A DNA stretch of 64,000 nucleotides from Enterocloster bolteae (GTDB lineage: Bacteria > Bacillota > Clostridia > Lachnospirales > Lachnospiraceae), in contig JAETNT010000003.1 of assembly GCA_021772025.1 (NCBI GenBank), positions 62,001 through 126,000 of the forward strand. Direction: 5' to 3'. Shown here piece after piece: positions 27,200 to 37,220 of this stretch. The notes beneath the pieces are model-generated. The model searched no databases, was not told the DNA's origin, and saw only the letters and a list, made by a program, of their open reading frames with translations. Numbering within the stretch: position 1 is the stretch's first letter; each line of letters opens with the position of its first letter. A program made the position numbers and the translations under genes.

Positions 27200-30100
27200 A
27201 TGGATCAACGAAAGAATCCCTTGACAACCCCACAAAAAAATATTTGGAACCTGCAGAAATATTACCCGGATACTGGGATATCCAATCTGTGCGGAGCCGT
27301 ATTTTACAAAGAAACACGCAGAGAGGATCTTCTGGAACAAGCCATAAACCATGTGCTCAGCAGCCAAACAGGATTAAGGCTGCGGTTTTCGGAAGAAGGC
27401 GGCCAGCCGGGGCAGACAGTAAAAGAATATGCATATGAAACGATCCCGGTTCGTGATTTTTTAACTCACAAGGACTTTGAGGATTATGCCTCTTCCATGG
27501 CTTCCGCCCCTTGCGGCCTTACAGATAAAGCGATGTATTGTTTTGAAATCGTCAGGATAGGGGAAAATACCGGGGTACTGGCGCTTTTAAACCATTTAAT
27601 CTCCGATGCATGGACATTCAGCCTGATTGGAAAAGCAATTGATGAAGCTTATCGGAAATTGGAAAACGGGCAGAAGCCGGATTTGGAGAGTTATGATTAT
27701 ACAGATTACGTAAAATCCGAAGCATCTTATAGAGAGTCTTCTAAATATGGGAAAGATCAGGAATTTTGGCAGGAAAAATACCAGTCAAAACCGGAATTGG
27801 CTCAAATGAAATACTTCTCTCCAAGGGCGGTATCCATCACAGCCGGACGGTACAGCCGAAAGCTGAATAAGGCGTTTGGCGTTAAGATAAGCGGTTTTTT
27901 GAAAGAAACCGGCATTACAGAAGCAGTGCTGTTTGAGACAGCTCTCGGAATTTATCTGGCGCGGCTGAATCCGGAGAATAAAACCATTACCATGGGAGTC
28001 CCTGTCCTGAACCGAAGGAATGCCCGGGAAAAGCACATGATGGGAATGTTTGTGTCCACCTTGCCTCTTACGGTGGAGGCATCAAGGGAAGAAAAGGCTA
28101 TCGATCTGGCGAAAAGAATAGCCGGAGAACATAGAAACCTCTTTCGCCATCAGAAATACCCGTATAGTGAGATCCTGGAGAATATCCGAAGGAAGCACGA
28201 TTTTTCGGGAAATCTTTATGATGCCATGGTAAGCTATCAGAATGCTCAAATAGACGAGGATTCTGATACCCAATGGTTTCCAAACGGATACTGCGAGACT
28301 CCCTTTGTGCTCCACATTGACAATCGGGATAAAGGCGATACCTTTACTGTCACTGTGGATTATCAGACGGAGGTTTTTGACCGGGAGGGAGAAATTTCTC
28401 TGATTGTGGACAGGCTGGAATATATTTTGCGGCAGATAATGGAAAATAAAGATATTTCAATAAAAGAAATTTCCCTGGTTCCCCAAGCGGAGAGACAGAA
28501 AATCCTGACGGATTTCAACAATACCTTCGTGGATTATGAAAATGGAAAATGCGTTCATCAGCTGTTTATGGAGCAGGCAGAGAGAACGCCGGAGAGGACG
28601 GCCCTGGTATTTGAAAATGAAACATTTTCTTACAGGCAGCTGGATCAAATGTCGGATTCTCTGGCTTTTTTGCTGCGTAAAGAAGGAATCGGCCCCGGCG
28701 CCATTGTCGCCATTTTAGCAAAAAGAAGCTGGCATGTAATTGCGGCTATGCTTGGGGTACTGAAAGCGGGAGGGGCCTATATGCCAGTTTCTCCTGATTA
28801 CCCTGAGGCCAGAATTGAACATATGCTCCAGGTTTCAAAGGCAGCCCTTGTTCTTCAATACGGATATGAGAGAACGCTGTCAGCGAAAACCTGGGATCTT
28901 GGCAAGATCGATTTCTCCTGCCCAGGGCCGCGGCCTGAAGATTTCAGCAGCCCGGCAGATTTGTGTTATGTCATTTTTACGTCCGGATCCACAGGAGAAC
29001 CAAAAGGGATTTCCCTGCGGCATGCTAATGTGGTCAATTACGCAGACAAAAACAGATATAATCTGGTGTGCCATGAGCTGGCGGAGAGCGGATATCAGCG
29101 GATGGTATCGGTGACAAACATCATTTTTGACATCTTCGTTACAGAAAGCCTTCTGCCCTTGCTTTACGGTATGACCGTTTATTTTGCCAATGACAGCCAG
29201 GTATATCAGCAGGCTAGATTAAGCAGGCTCATCTGTGAAGGACAGGTGGAAGTAATACAGACTACCCCGTCAAAGATGAGAAGTTATCTTGGGGACGAGG
29301 AAAATCTGGATTATCTTAAATGGCTGAAATGCATTATCCTGGGCGGTGAAGCTTTGCCGAAGGATTTGTTTGAGAAGCTGAGAAAGCACACAAAAGCAAG
29401 AATTTTTAATATTTATGGACCGGCAGAGACAACTGTATGGTCCTCCAATAAAGAAGTTATAGATGGCAGTGATATTACCATAGGAAAGCCCGTTGCCAAT
29501 ACCCAGATTTATATTCTAGACCAGCAGTGCCGGCTGATGCCCATAGGGATACCGGGAGAACTATGCATCGCCGGAAACGGGGTGGGAAAAGGATATTTAA
29601 ACCAGCCGGAGCTTACGGCGGAGCGCTTTGTTCCCAATCCGTTTGCCGCGGAAAAAAGCGGCTATGGAACAATGTACCGCACCGGAGATCTGGCATGCTG
29701 GAGGGAGGACGGAGAGCTTCAGTATCTGGGAAGAATCGACACCCAGGTCAAAATCCGCGGACTGCGGATAGAACTGGGGGAAATTGAAAATGCTATGAGC
29801 AGTTTTCCGGGGATAATCATGACGGCTGCGGCAAAACAGGAGCAGCATAACCGGCAGTATCTGGTAGGATATTATACGGCAAAAGGTGAGATCGATAAGG
29901 GAGAGCTTCGACGGCACCTTTCTTTTAAGCTGCCTAAATATATGATGCCCAACTATTTCATTTCCTTAGACCGGATGCCGATGACGGCAAGCGGGAAAAC
30001 AGACCGGAAGAAGCTGCCTTGGCCTGCTATGGATGCAAAGGCGGAGGAAATAAGAGAATATGATGCCCCGGAGTCAGAGACGGAAAAAACAGTTTCCGCT

Positions 30101-33100
30101 ATCTGGCAGGAAGTAATGCAAGTAGGGCCTATCGGAAGGAAGGACGATTTCTGGGAGCTGGGAGGGGACAGCCTGATGGCCATAGAAGTTCTCAATCAAA
30201 TCGAGGCACGGCTTCAGACGGAAATTTCGGTAAAGGACATTGTAGAAAACCCTGTATTGGAGCAGCTGGCCTTTGTCATTGAAAATTCCCGTGGGCTCCG
30301 CCGGATTGCAGTCCATGGAAAACAAAAATATGTACTTTTGCCTCAGCAGAAAGCAGTTTATGCGGCCTGCAGGAAAGAGCCGGATAAGCTGCTTTATAAT
30401 ATGCCTGTAAAAATCCCTCTGCCCCACGATATAGAAAGAGAAAAGCTAAAAGAAAGCATTCTTCAGGTTTTTGATCATCATAAACTGCTGAAAAGTTATA
30501 TTTGGGAACAGGATAACGAGATTTATGGAATTTATGATGAAAGCCTTAAAATCCAGTTCGGGGAATATAAAAATGGGGAAGAGCAGGATTTTGTAAAGGC
30601 GTTTGATTTAAAAACCGGGCCTCTTACACGGTGCGGTTTTACAGAGGATGCGGTGCTTTTTGATTTCCATCATATTGCGGCAGATGGAGAATCCTTAAAT
30701 ATCCTTTTGCGGGACATTGCCGGAATCTACCAGGATAAGCCCTTAATCCCTCCGCCTATCGAATATTCTGATTACGCGGACTACTTTTATAAGCTGGATA
30801 TGGAAAAGCACCGGGAGTATTTTAAAAAGTTACTAACCTGTGATTTTGAGCCTGTACCGCTTCCGCAGGTTAGGAGTAAAGGGACAACAGGAGGCAGATC
30901 AAAATCATATGAAATTCCGGAAGAAATATTCATGCAGGCAAAGAAATTTGCAAAAAATAATAATTTGACCCATACTATGGTGTTTTTGGGAGCATACGGT
31001 ATTTTATTGTCCAAGTATACAGCAAAGAAAGAGATTTTAAGCAGCGTCATTTTAGAAAACCGTGTTCATGCTGAAACAAAAAATTTAGTAGGAATGTTTG
31101 CAAATACACTGCCGATCTATCTTGTGATGAAAGATAATATGGCGGAGTATATGGAAGAAGTAAAGCAGATATTGCTAAATTTATTCCAGTTTCAGGAATT
31201 TCCTCTGCATGATATTGCAGATACTGTTGGGATGGGGGATAAATCGGTAATCAATACTTCATTTATTTATCAGGGTGACGGAGAAAAGACGCTGGTTTTA
31301 AACGGCCGAAAGCTGAAACCGCAATTTATAGACACCCATACCGCAAAATTTGATTTGTCTATGGAGCTGACGCCCTTAACTCAGGGATGCAGGCTTCGGA
31401 TGGAATATGATACTGCAAAATTGGATGAAAAGTTAATAGACGGGATGGCCGATGCCTATATACGCATTCTTCAGCAGCTGGAAAATGAAAAAATTCCAGA
31501 AATAAAGATTCTGTCAGAAGATGAACGCCGCAGAATTATTGAGGGATTTAATAATACTCATGTAGATTATCCAAAAGAAAAATGTATCCACCAGCTATTT
31601 GCCTGTCAGGTACAGAAAACGCCGGATAAAACGGCGCTGGTATTTGAGAATGAACCATTTACATATCAGCAGTTAGATGAAATGTCAAATTCTCTGGCTC
31701 ATTTTCTAAGGGAAAAAGGGGTGACCCCGAATGATATTGTGCCAATCATAGCAAAACGAAGCTGGCATATTATTGTGGCGATGCTGGGAGTTTTGAAAGC
31801 CGGTGGGGCATATATGCCTGTAAGCCCGGATTATCCTATTGACAGAATTACCTATATGACAGAAATCGCGGGGAGTAAAATTGCGCTTTTGTATGGGTGT
31901 GAAAAGGAGGTGGAGATAGAAACCGTAGACTTAGAGAACTTCGATTTTGCATGCAATAGATTAGAAGTTGAAAATATAAACAGCTCTGATGATACCGCAT
32001 ATATTATCTTTACATCCGGCTCCACGGGAACTCCGAAAGGGATATCGATAAGCCATCGCAATATCCATAACTTTACAGATAAGAATCATTATAATATATG
32101 CCAAAAAGAGCTTTCTAATCATTGCGAAAGTATCGTTTCCGTAACCAATATCGTATTTGATATTTTTGTTACAGAGAGTATTCTTCCGCTGTTAAACGGG
32201 ATATGCATTTACCTGGCAAATGACACAGAGGCAGTATTTCAGGAGGAACTCAGCAGGCTTTTTGCTAAACATCGTATTGATGCGCTGCAGACAACGCCTA
32301 CAAAGATGAAGAGCTTTATTTCAGATAAAAAGAACATGGATTATCTGGAAAAAGTCAAAGTAATTATATTAGGCGGAGAAGTATTTCCAAGGGAACTATA
32401 TTACCAGTTAAGAAAGTATACAGATGCTGCTTTTTACAATATCTACGGCCCTGCGGAAACTACAGTATGGTCTTCTGCGGGGAAAGTTACGGGTGAGGAA
32501 ATCACCATCGGAAAACCCATTGCCAATACCCAGATATATATTCTTGATAAAGATAGCAATCCCCTTCCCATAGGAGTCCCCGGGGAGTTATGCATTGCCG
32601 GAGACGGAGTAGGAAAAGGCTATCTGAACCGTCCGGAACTTACAAAGGAACGTTTTGTTCCCAACCCATTTGCAACAGAAAGAAACGGTCATGGAGCAAT
32701 CATGTACCGAACCGGAGATCTGGCCTGCTGGACAGAGGACGGAGAGATCCGCTACCTGGGAAGGATCGATACCCAGGTTAAAATTAGGGGACTCCGTATT
32801 GAACTGGGAGAGATCGAAAGCGCTATGAACGTCATAGAAGGAATTCGTATATCGGCGGTGACGGACAAGCGAGACAGCAGCGGACGGCAGTATCTAGTTG
32901 GATATTATGTGTCGGACCGGGAAGTTGCGGTAAAAGAGCTGAGAAGCCATTTAGGCCGAAAGCTCCCGAAATATATGATTCCCAACTACTTTGTCCGTCT
33001 GGATGAGATGCCCATGACTCCAAGCGGGAAAATTGCCAGAAAAAATTTGCCGGAACCTGATTTCTTTTTCAAGACGACAGACTATAAAGAGCCTTCTACA

Positions 33101-34543
33101 GAGAAAGAAAGACAGCTTTGCCGGATTGCAGAGCAGATTCTTAATTTGGAACGGATAAGTACGGAGGACGACTTTTTTGAGCTGGGCGGGGATAGCTTGA
33201 AAGCAATTGAATTGGTGGCGAAAGCGCATGATAAAGGAATGGAAATTGCCCTGCAGCAGGTCTTTGACTGCCCTACAATCAGGCTGCTGTGCCGGTCTAT
33301 GGAACAGGGAAAGACAGAACACATCACTTATAAAGCCTCTGATTTTACCAAATACAGGCCGCTGCTGGAACGCAATACAATAGACGGAAGCTTTCCAGGA
33401 AAGGAGAGGCCCTTGGGAAATGTCCTGCTTACCGGAGCTACGGGATTTCTTGGGGCCCACATTCTGGCGGCTTTGCTAAAGGATGAAACCGGCGCAATCT
33501 GCTGCCTGGTGCGTGACAGCCAGGGTGAGTCAGGACAGGAGAGGCTTAAAAAGAGGTTAAACTATTATTTTGGAAATGTCTATGACAAGGAATTTGGAAA
33601 GAGAATCCTGCCTGTTTCCGGGGATATGGCTCAGGAAGAATTTTCCCAAAAGATACCGGTTGAGATCAATACGGTGATCCACAGCGCAGCCAGCGTCAAG
33701 CATTATGGTTCCTATGAATATTTTTATAAATCCAATGTTCTTTTAACAAAACAAGGGGTGGATTTTGCCAAGAGAGAAGGGGCAAGGTTCATACACATCT
33801 CTACTTTAAGCGTCAGCGGAAACACTATGGCCGATGAGTTTAGCGGGTACCGGTCGGAAAAAGAGATTGAATTTGACGAAACCTCCTTTTTTGTGGAACA
33901 GCCTTTGGATAATGTGTACATCCGCAGTAAGTTTGAGGCCGAGACAGTGGTATTGGATGCCATGCTTGAAGGGGTGGAGGCCAAGATAATCCGGGTAGGA
34001 AATCTGACCAACCGGATATCAGACTTTAAATTCCAGCCTAATTACAGGGAAAATGCATTCCTTATGAGAGTCAAGGCCATGCTGGAGTTCGGCCTGTTTC
34101 CGGACTATTTACTCCCGCTATACAGCGAATTTTCCCCGGTGGATTTGACTGCTCAGGGAGTGGTTCTGATTGCCCGCCGGGAAAGTATAGCGTGCGTATT
34201 CCATCTAAACAGTAACCGTCCCGTTTACTTTGGCAGGATGATGGAGGTGTTAAATGAGCTGGGAATTTCTATGAAAGTGGTATCCGGCGCTTGCTTTAAT
34301 AGTGAGCTTCAAAAAACCATGAAAGATCCTCATACAGAATACATTTTTGAAGCGCTGCAAAATGACTTGGACCATGACGGAAACCTTGTTTATGACAGCA
34401 ACATCCATATTAAAAATGACTTTACCCTGTGGTTTTTAAAACAGTCGGGATTTCAATGGGATGAGATCGACAGAGAGTATCTGAAAGGCTATATGGAGTA
34501 TTTTCGCAATCTTGGCTATCTGGAGGTGAAAAATGAAAAATAG
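27200..34543 (+). CDS. Two-module nonribosomal peptide synthetase, C-A-T-C-A-T-R
   Basis: Peptide synthetase of 2447 residues. Condensation 1 (about 1-430) has NHLISDAW, keeping the second His of HHxxxDG. Adenylation 1 (about 455-940) has FTSGSTGEPKG and YGPAETT; carrier 1 has GGDSLMAIEV near 988. Condensation 2 has HHIAADG near 1156. Adenylation 2 (about 1470-1950) has FTSGSTGTPKG; carrier 2 has GGDSLKAIEL near 1995. The terminal thioester reductase (about 2070-2447) has LTGATGFLGAHI and a YxxxK (YIRSK) pair. A starter C domain plus the acyl-ligase and ACP downstream predict an N-acyl dipeptide released as an aldehyde. The start follows GGAGAGAAAGG. Confidence 0.95.
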   Translation: MDQRKNPLTTPQKNIWNLQKYYPDTGISNLCGAVFYKETRREDLLEQAINHVLSSQTGLRLRFSEEGGQPGQTVKEYAYETIPVRDFLTHKDFEDYASSMASAPCGLTDKAMYCFEIVRIGENTGVLALLNHLISDAWTFSLIGKAIDEAYRKLENGQKPDLESYDYTDYVKSEASYRESSKYGKDQEFWQEKYQSKPELAQMKYFSPRAVSITAGRYSRKLNKAFGVKISGFLKETGITEAVLFETALGIYLARLNPENKTITMGVPVLNRRNAREKHMMGMFVSTLPLTVEASREEKAIDLAKRIAGEHRNLFRHQKYPYSEILENIRRKHDFSGNLYDAMVSYQNAQIDEDSDTQWFPNGYCETPFVLHIDNRDKGDTFTVTVDYQTEVFDREGEISLIVDRLEYILRQIMENKDISIKEISLVPQAERQKILTDFNNTFVDYENGKCVHQLFMEQAERTPERTALVFENETFSYRQLDQMSDSLAFLLRKEGIGPGAIVAILAKRSWHVIAAMLGVLKAGGAYMPVSPDYPEARIEHMLQVSKAALVLQYGYERTLSAKTWDLGKIDFSCPGPRPEDFSSPADLCYVIFTSGSTGEPKGISLRHANVVNYADKNRYNLVCHELAESGYQRMVSVTNIIFDIFVTESLLPLLYGMTVYFANDSQVYQQARLSRLICEGQVEVIQTTPSKMRSYLGDEENLDYLKWLKCIILGGEALPKDLFEKLRKHTKARIFNIYGPAETTVWSSNKEVIDGSDITIGKPVANTQIYILDQQCRLMPIGIPGELCIAGNGVGKGYLNQPELTAERFVPNPFAAEKSGYGTMYRTGDLACWREDGELQYLGRIDTQVKIRGLRIELGEIENAMSSFPGIIMTAAAKQEQHNRQYLVGYYTAKGEIDKGELRRHLSFKLPKYMMPNYFISLDRMPMTASGKTDRKKLPWPAMDAKAEEIREYDAPESETEKTVSAIWQEVMQVGPIGRKDDFWELGGDSLMAIEVLNQIEARLQTEISVKDIVENPVLEQLAFVIENSRGLRRIAVHGKQKYVLLPQQKAVYAACRKEPDKLLYNMPVKIPLPHDIEREKLKESILQVFDHHKLLKSYIWEQDNEIYGIYDESLKIQFGEYKNGEEQDFVKAFDLKTGPLTRCGFTEDAVLFDFHHIAADGESLNILLRDIAGIYQDKPLIPPPIEYSDYADYFYKLDMEKHREYFKKLLTCDFEPVPLPQVRSKGTTGGRSKSYEIPEEIFMQAKKFAKNNNLTHTMVFLGAYGILLSKYTAKKEILSSVILENRVHAETKNLVGMFANTLPIYLVMKDNMAEYMEEVKQILLNLFQFQEFPLHDIADTVGMGDKSVINTSFIYQGDGEKTLVLNGRKLKPQFIDTHTAKFDLSMELTPLTQGCRLRMEYDTAKLDEKLIDGMADAYIRILQQLENEKIPEIKILSEDERRRIIEGFNNTHVDYPKEKCIHQLFACQVQKTPDKTALVFENEPFTYQQLDEMSNSLAHFLREKGVTPNDIVPIIAKRSWHIIVAMLGVLKAGGAYMPVSPDYPIDRITYMTEIAGSKIALLYGCEKEVEIETVDLENFDFACNRLEVENINSSDDTAYIIFTSGSTGTPKGISISHRNIHNFTDKNHYNICQKELSNHCESIVSVTNIVFDIFVTESILPLLNGICIYLANDTEAVFQEELSRLFAKHRIDALQTTPTKMKSFISDKKNMDYLEKVKVIILGGEVFPRELYYQLRKYTDAAFYNIYGPAETTVWSSAGKVTGEEITIGKPIANTQIYILDKDSNPLPIGVPGELCIAGDGVGKGYLNRPELTKERFVPNPFATERNGHGAIMYRTGDLACWTEDGEIRYLGRIDTQVKIRGLRIELGEIESAMNVIEGIRISAVTDKRDSSGRQYLVGYYVSDREVAVKELRSHLGRKLPKYMIPNYFVRLDEMPMTPSGKIARKNLPEPDFFFKTTDYKEPSTEKERQLCRIAEQILNLERISTEDDFFELGGDSLKAIELVAKAHDKGMEIALQQVFDCPTIRLLCRSMEQGKTEHITYKASDFTKYRPLLERNTIDGSFPGKERPLGNVLLTGATGFLGAHILAALLKDETGAICCLVRDSQGESGQERLKKRLNYYFGNVYDKEFGKRILPVSGDMAQEEFSQKIPVEINTVIHSAASVKHYGSYEYFYKSNVLLTKQGVDFAKREGARFIHISTLSVSGNTMADEFSGYRSEKEIEFDETSFFVEQPLDNVYIRSKFEAETVVLDAMLEGVEAKIIRVGNLTNRISDFKFQPNYRENAFLMRVKAMLEFGLFPDYLLPLYSEFSPVDLTAQGVVLIARRESIACVFHLNSNRPVYFGRMMEVLNELGISMKVVSGACFNSELQKTMKDPHTEYIFEALQNDLDHDGNLVYDSNIHIKNDFTLWFLKQSGFQWDEIDREYLKGYMEYFRNLGYLEVKNEK

Positions 34544-36131
34544 AGCATATCCTTTGTATCAACTGCCTTTCATCTATAATTTAAAGGACATGGCCAGCCA
34601 GAAGGCGCAGCGGAAACCGGATGATTCGGGATTTACCTTTCATAAGGGAGGAAGGCTGTGCCATAAAACTTACAAAGAGGTTTGGGAGGATATAAAGGGA
34701 CTTGGAACTTGGATGAATATGGAAGGGTTTCAGGAGACCCATGTGGCGATTTTAGGAGAAAATTCTTATGAGTGGATTTTGGCGTTCCTGGCTATTGTAA
34801 GCGGAGGAAATGTGGCAGTCCCCATAGACAAGGAGCTTCCGAAAAAAGAGGTCAGGCGGCTGATGGGACAAGCGGATGTGAAAGCTGTGTTTTATTCCTC
34901 TGACTATGCAGATTTGGTAGAAAACGCAGAGGGAATCCGGCTCATCCCCATGTCAGGGACAGATGATTTTGTTAAAACCGGGAGGCAGGGACTGGAAAGA
35001 GGCCATAGAAATTTCCTTGATTTTGAACCTGGCGCGGAGTCTACAGCGTGCATTTTCTTTACATCCGGAACTACCGGAATCAGTAAGGGAGTGATGTTAA
35101 GCCAGGGAAATCTTGGGGCGGAGATTCACAACACCTGTCAATTATTTAAACCGGAGGGCAGCGTTATTGCGCTGCTCCCCTTTCATCATGCCTTCGGACT
35201 GATTATAGGGCTTATGATGTTCCACTATGGATGTAATCTTTATATTAATAAGAGCCTGAAAAACATAAAGAGAGCGCTTTTAGAAACGAGGCCTCAGACT
35301 CTTTTTGTAGTACCTCTTTTTATAGAAACCTTTTATAAACAGATTTGGGACACTGCCAGAAAAGAAGGGAAGGAGCCGGGGCTTAGGATACTGATGAAAC
35401 TCAGTAATCATTTGCTGCGTCTGGGAATTGATGTGAGAAAAAAATGGTTTTCACCGGTAAGGGCAGCTTTTGGCGGGAATCTGGAGTACATTATCAGCGG
35501 CGGAGCGGCTCTTGATGTCCGATATATTAAGGAGTTCAGAAGTTGGGGGATTGAAGTGCTAAGTGGCTACGGTACTACAGAGTGCTCTCCCTGTACAGCG
35601 GTAAACCGGAATTTTCATCATAAGGATGGCAGCGTGGGGCTTCCTATTCCAAAATCCCGCATAAAAATCGGCCCGGACGGAGAAGTGTTGATTGCCGGGC
35701 CTCATGTAATGCAGGGATATTATAAGGCGGACGAGGAGACGAAACAGGTGATGAAAGACGGATGGTATGCCACCGGGGATCTGGGCTTTCTGGATAAAGA
35801 CGGATTTTTGACCCTTACGGGGCGAAAAAAGAATTTAATTATCTTAGCTAATGGAGAAAATGTGTCTCCGGAAGAGTTGGAAGAGGATTTTCGCAAATAT
35901 CCCCAGGTAAGGGAGGTTCTTGTGTATGAGGAAGAAGGGCTGATTGCGGCAGAGATTTATCCGGAAGAGGAATACATAGGAGATCAGGAGCAGTTTGCGG
36001 AAATTATGAGAAAGGTTAACCGGGGACGGCCGCTTTATAAACAGGTAGCCAAGGTGAAACTGCGCGGCACGGAGTTTGAAAAAAACACCAGCATGAAAAT
36101 TATCAGATACAAAGAAAAGAGAGGGTTATGA
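34533..36131 (+). CDS. Fatty acyl-AMP ligase / acyl-CoA synthetase
   Basis: ANL-superfamily enzyme of 532 residues that activates a carboxylic acid with ATP. FFTSGTTGISKGV (P-loop) lies near residue 175, SGYGTTECSP near 344, YATGDLGF near 412 and GRKKNLI near 430, with the C-terminal Lys in NTSMKIIRYK. It overlaps the NRPS end by 11 bp and the ACP start by 4 bp. Most likely it loads a fatty acid onto the adjacent ACP, which feeds the first condensation domain. The acid is unknown. Confidence 0.9.
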   Translation: MKNRAYPLYQLPFIYNLKDMASQKAQRKPDDSGFTFHKGGRLCHKTYKEVWEDIKGLGTWMNMEGFQETHVAILGENSYEWILAFLAIVSGGNVAVPIDKELPKKEVRRLMGQADVKAVFYSSDYADLVENAEGIRLIPMSGTDDFVKTGRQGLERGHRNFLDFEPGAESTACIFFTSGTTGISKGVMLSQGNLGAEIHNTCQLFKPEGSVIALLPFHHAFGLIIGLMMFHYGCNLYINKSLKNIKRALLETRPQTLFVVPLFIETFYKQIWDTARKEGKEPGLRILMKLSNHLLRLGIDVRKKWFSPVRAAFGGNLEYIISGGAALDVRYIKEFRSWGIEVLSGYGTTECSPCTAVNRNFHHKDGSVGLPIPKSRIKIGPDGEVLIAGPHVMQGYYKADEETKQVMKDGWYATGDLGFLDKDGFLTLTGRKKNLIILANGENVSPEELEEDFRKYPQVREVLVYEEEGLIAAEIYPEEEYIGDQEQFAEIMRKVNRGRPLYKQVAKVKLRGTEFEKNTSMKIIRYKEKRGL

Positions 36132-36355
36132 TGACAGAGAAAGTGATTAATATGTTGGCGGAATATACAGATATGAAAAAGGAAGATATTTCCCGGGAAA
36201 CCAGCCTGGTGGGCGATATGGGATTCAGCTCTCTGGACATTGTCAATATGACGGTGCTGTTTGAGGATGAATTTGATATAGAGATACCGGATCGTATGGT
36301 CTCTGAATTTACAACGGTGGGAGATGTGGCTGACTATTTATCAAAACATATGTAG
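36128..36355 (+). CDS. Acyl carrier protein of the NRPS cluster
   Basis: Carrier protein of 75 residues. The phosphopantetheine site is Ser35 in DMGFSSLDIVNM, where the usual DSL reads SSL. The rest has normal ACP helix spacing (FEDEFDIEIPDRMV). It starts in an ATGA overlap with the acyl ligase. Probably it holds the starter acyl group for the NRPS. No phosphopantetheinyl transferase is encoded nearby, so a chromosomal one must activate the carrier domains. Confidence 0.93.
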   Translation: MMTEKVINMLAEYTDMKKEDISRETSLVGDMGFSSLDIVNMTVLFEDEFDIEIPDRMVSEFTTVGDVADYLSKHM

Positions 36356-36389
36356 ATTCTTTCGCGGCTCTAGGGCATTGGAATAGTCA

Positions 36390-36418
36390 TTGATTTCGTA
36401 CTATTTTCATGGTAAGAT
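36390..36418 (+). promoter_or_regulatory. Candidate promoter of the VapBC-like module
   Basis: TTGATT (36390-36395), 17-bp spacer, TAAGAT (36413-36418), upstream of the antitoxin gene. Confidence 0.5.
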
Positions 36419-36475
36419 AATAACAACTTGATGATTTTGATTGTTCTAAGTCATTCAGGAAAGGATGTGCGTAAT

Positions 36476-36706
36476 ATGACATTGCAGCAGCAAGTAGTGA
36501 AAGAGGCAGAGCTTCTTTCAGATGAGGATTTAGCACAAGTTATTCAGTTCATTGGATTTCTGCGTTTTTCTAAGTCAAGAAAGCCTTTGACAGATATACA
36601 GCAAACAAACAGCAAGAAGTACAGGACAAGAGGAGGGCTTTCGGGCAAGGTTATTTTAGCTGATGATTTTAATGAAACGCCAGAATGTTTCAAGGAGTAT
36701 ATGTAA
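36476..36706 (+). CDS. Antitoxin of VapB/DUF2281 type
   Basis: Protein of 76 residues starting MTLQQQVVKEAELLSDEDLA with a VIQFIGFLRFSK helix, and ending in a flexible segment with GGLSGKVILADDFNETPECFKEYM. This matches DUF2281 antitoxins, which pair with PIN toxins. The ATG at 36476 follows GGAAAGGATG. The stop overlaps the toxin start by one base (TAATG). Confidence 0.8.
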   Translation: MTLQQQVVKEAELLSDEDLAQVIQFIGFLRFSKSRKPLTDIQQTNSKKYRTRGGLSGKVILADDFNETPECFKEYM

Positions 36707-37086
36707 TGATTTTATTAGATACTTGTGCATTATTATGGTTTTTACATGACGATCCAATGCTTCCAGAAAGGGTGGCTGAGAGGATAGAGGAAAGTGAAAA
36801 GGCTTATTTAAGTATTGCTTCTTTATGGGAAGTGGCGATTAAAAAAACCATTAAAAAGTTGGATATCCCGGAAACAGTGAAAGAACTGGAGAAAAAGTGT
36901 GAAGAGAAACAGATTTTAATTCTTCCAATAAAAACAGACTATCTTGAAAGAATCCAAAATCTTCCCATGATTCATGCAGATCCGTTTGATCGGTTAATCA
37001 TGGCAACTGCTGTAGAAGAAAATTTAACATTGCTTACAGATGACAGAAAGATCAAATTGTACGAAAGTGTAATGCAAGAGTGGTAG
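36706..37086 (+). CDS. PIN-domain toxin (VapC-like)
   Basis: Ribonuclease toxin of 126 residues. The acidic active-site residues appear as LLDTCALLWFL (Asp6), SLWEVAIK (Glu43), HADPFDRLIMATA (Asp) and LTDDRKIKLY. The ATG at 36706 overlaps the antitoxin stop and follows AAGGAG. It completes a TA pair just downstream of the biosynthetic cluster. The RNA target is unknown. Confidence 0.87.
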   Translation: MILLDTCALLWFLHDDPMLPERVAERIEESEKAYLSIASLWEVAIKKTIKKLDIPETVKELEKKCEEKQILILPIKTDYLERIQNLPMIHADPFDRLIMATAVEENLTLLTDDRKIKLYESVMQEW

Positions 37087-37166
37087 AAAAATATGGGGTA
37101 GGAATAAGGAACAGAAGGGGAGCTGTGAAAAAAGCCCTATGAAAAAAGAACGGTAAAACTCCCTAT

Positions 37167-37195
37167 TTCCACTCTGCCAAATCTGTGATATAATA
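37167..37195 (+). promoter_or_regulatory. Candidate promoter of the GGDEF gene
   Basis: A TATAAT box (about 37190-37195) with a weak TTTCCA at 17-bp spacing, about 25 nt before the start codon. Confidence 0.4.
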
Positions 37196-37220
37196 CCCTC
37201 AACTGACGGGGGTAGGGGCT

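Noticed and set aside
29000..33060. Long direct repeat taken as a mobile or assembly duplication
   Set aside because: It is explained by the two homologous adenylation modules of the NRPS, which differ throughout.
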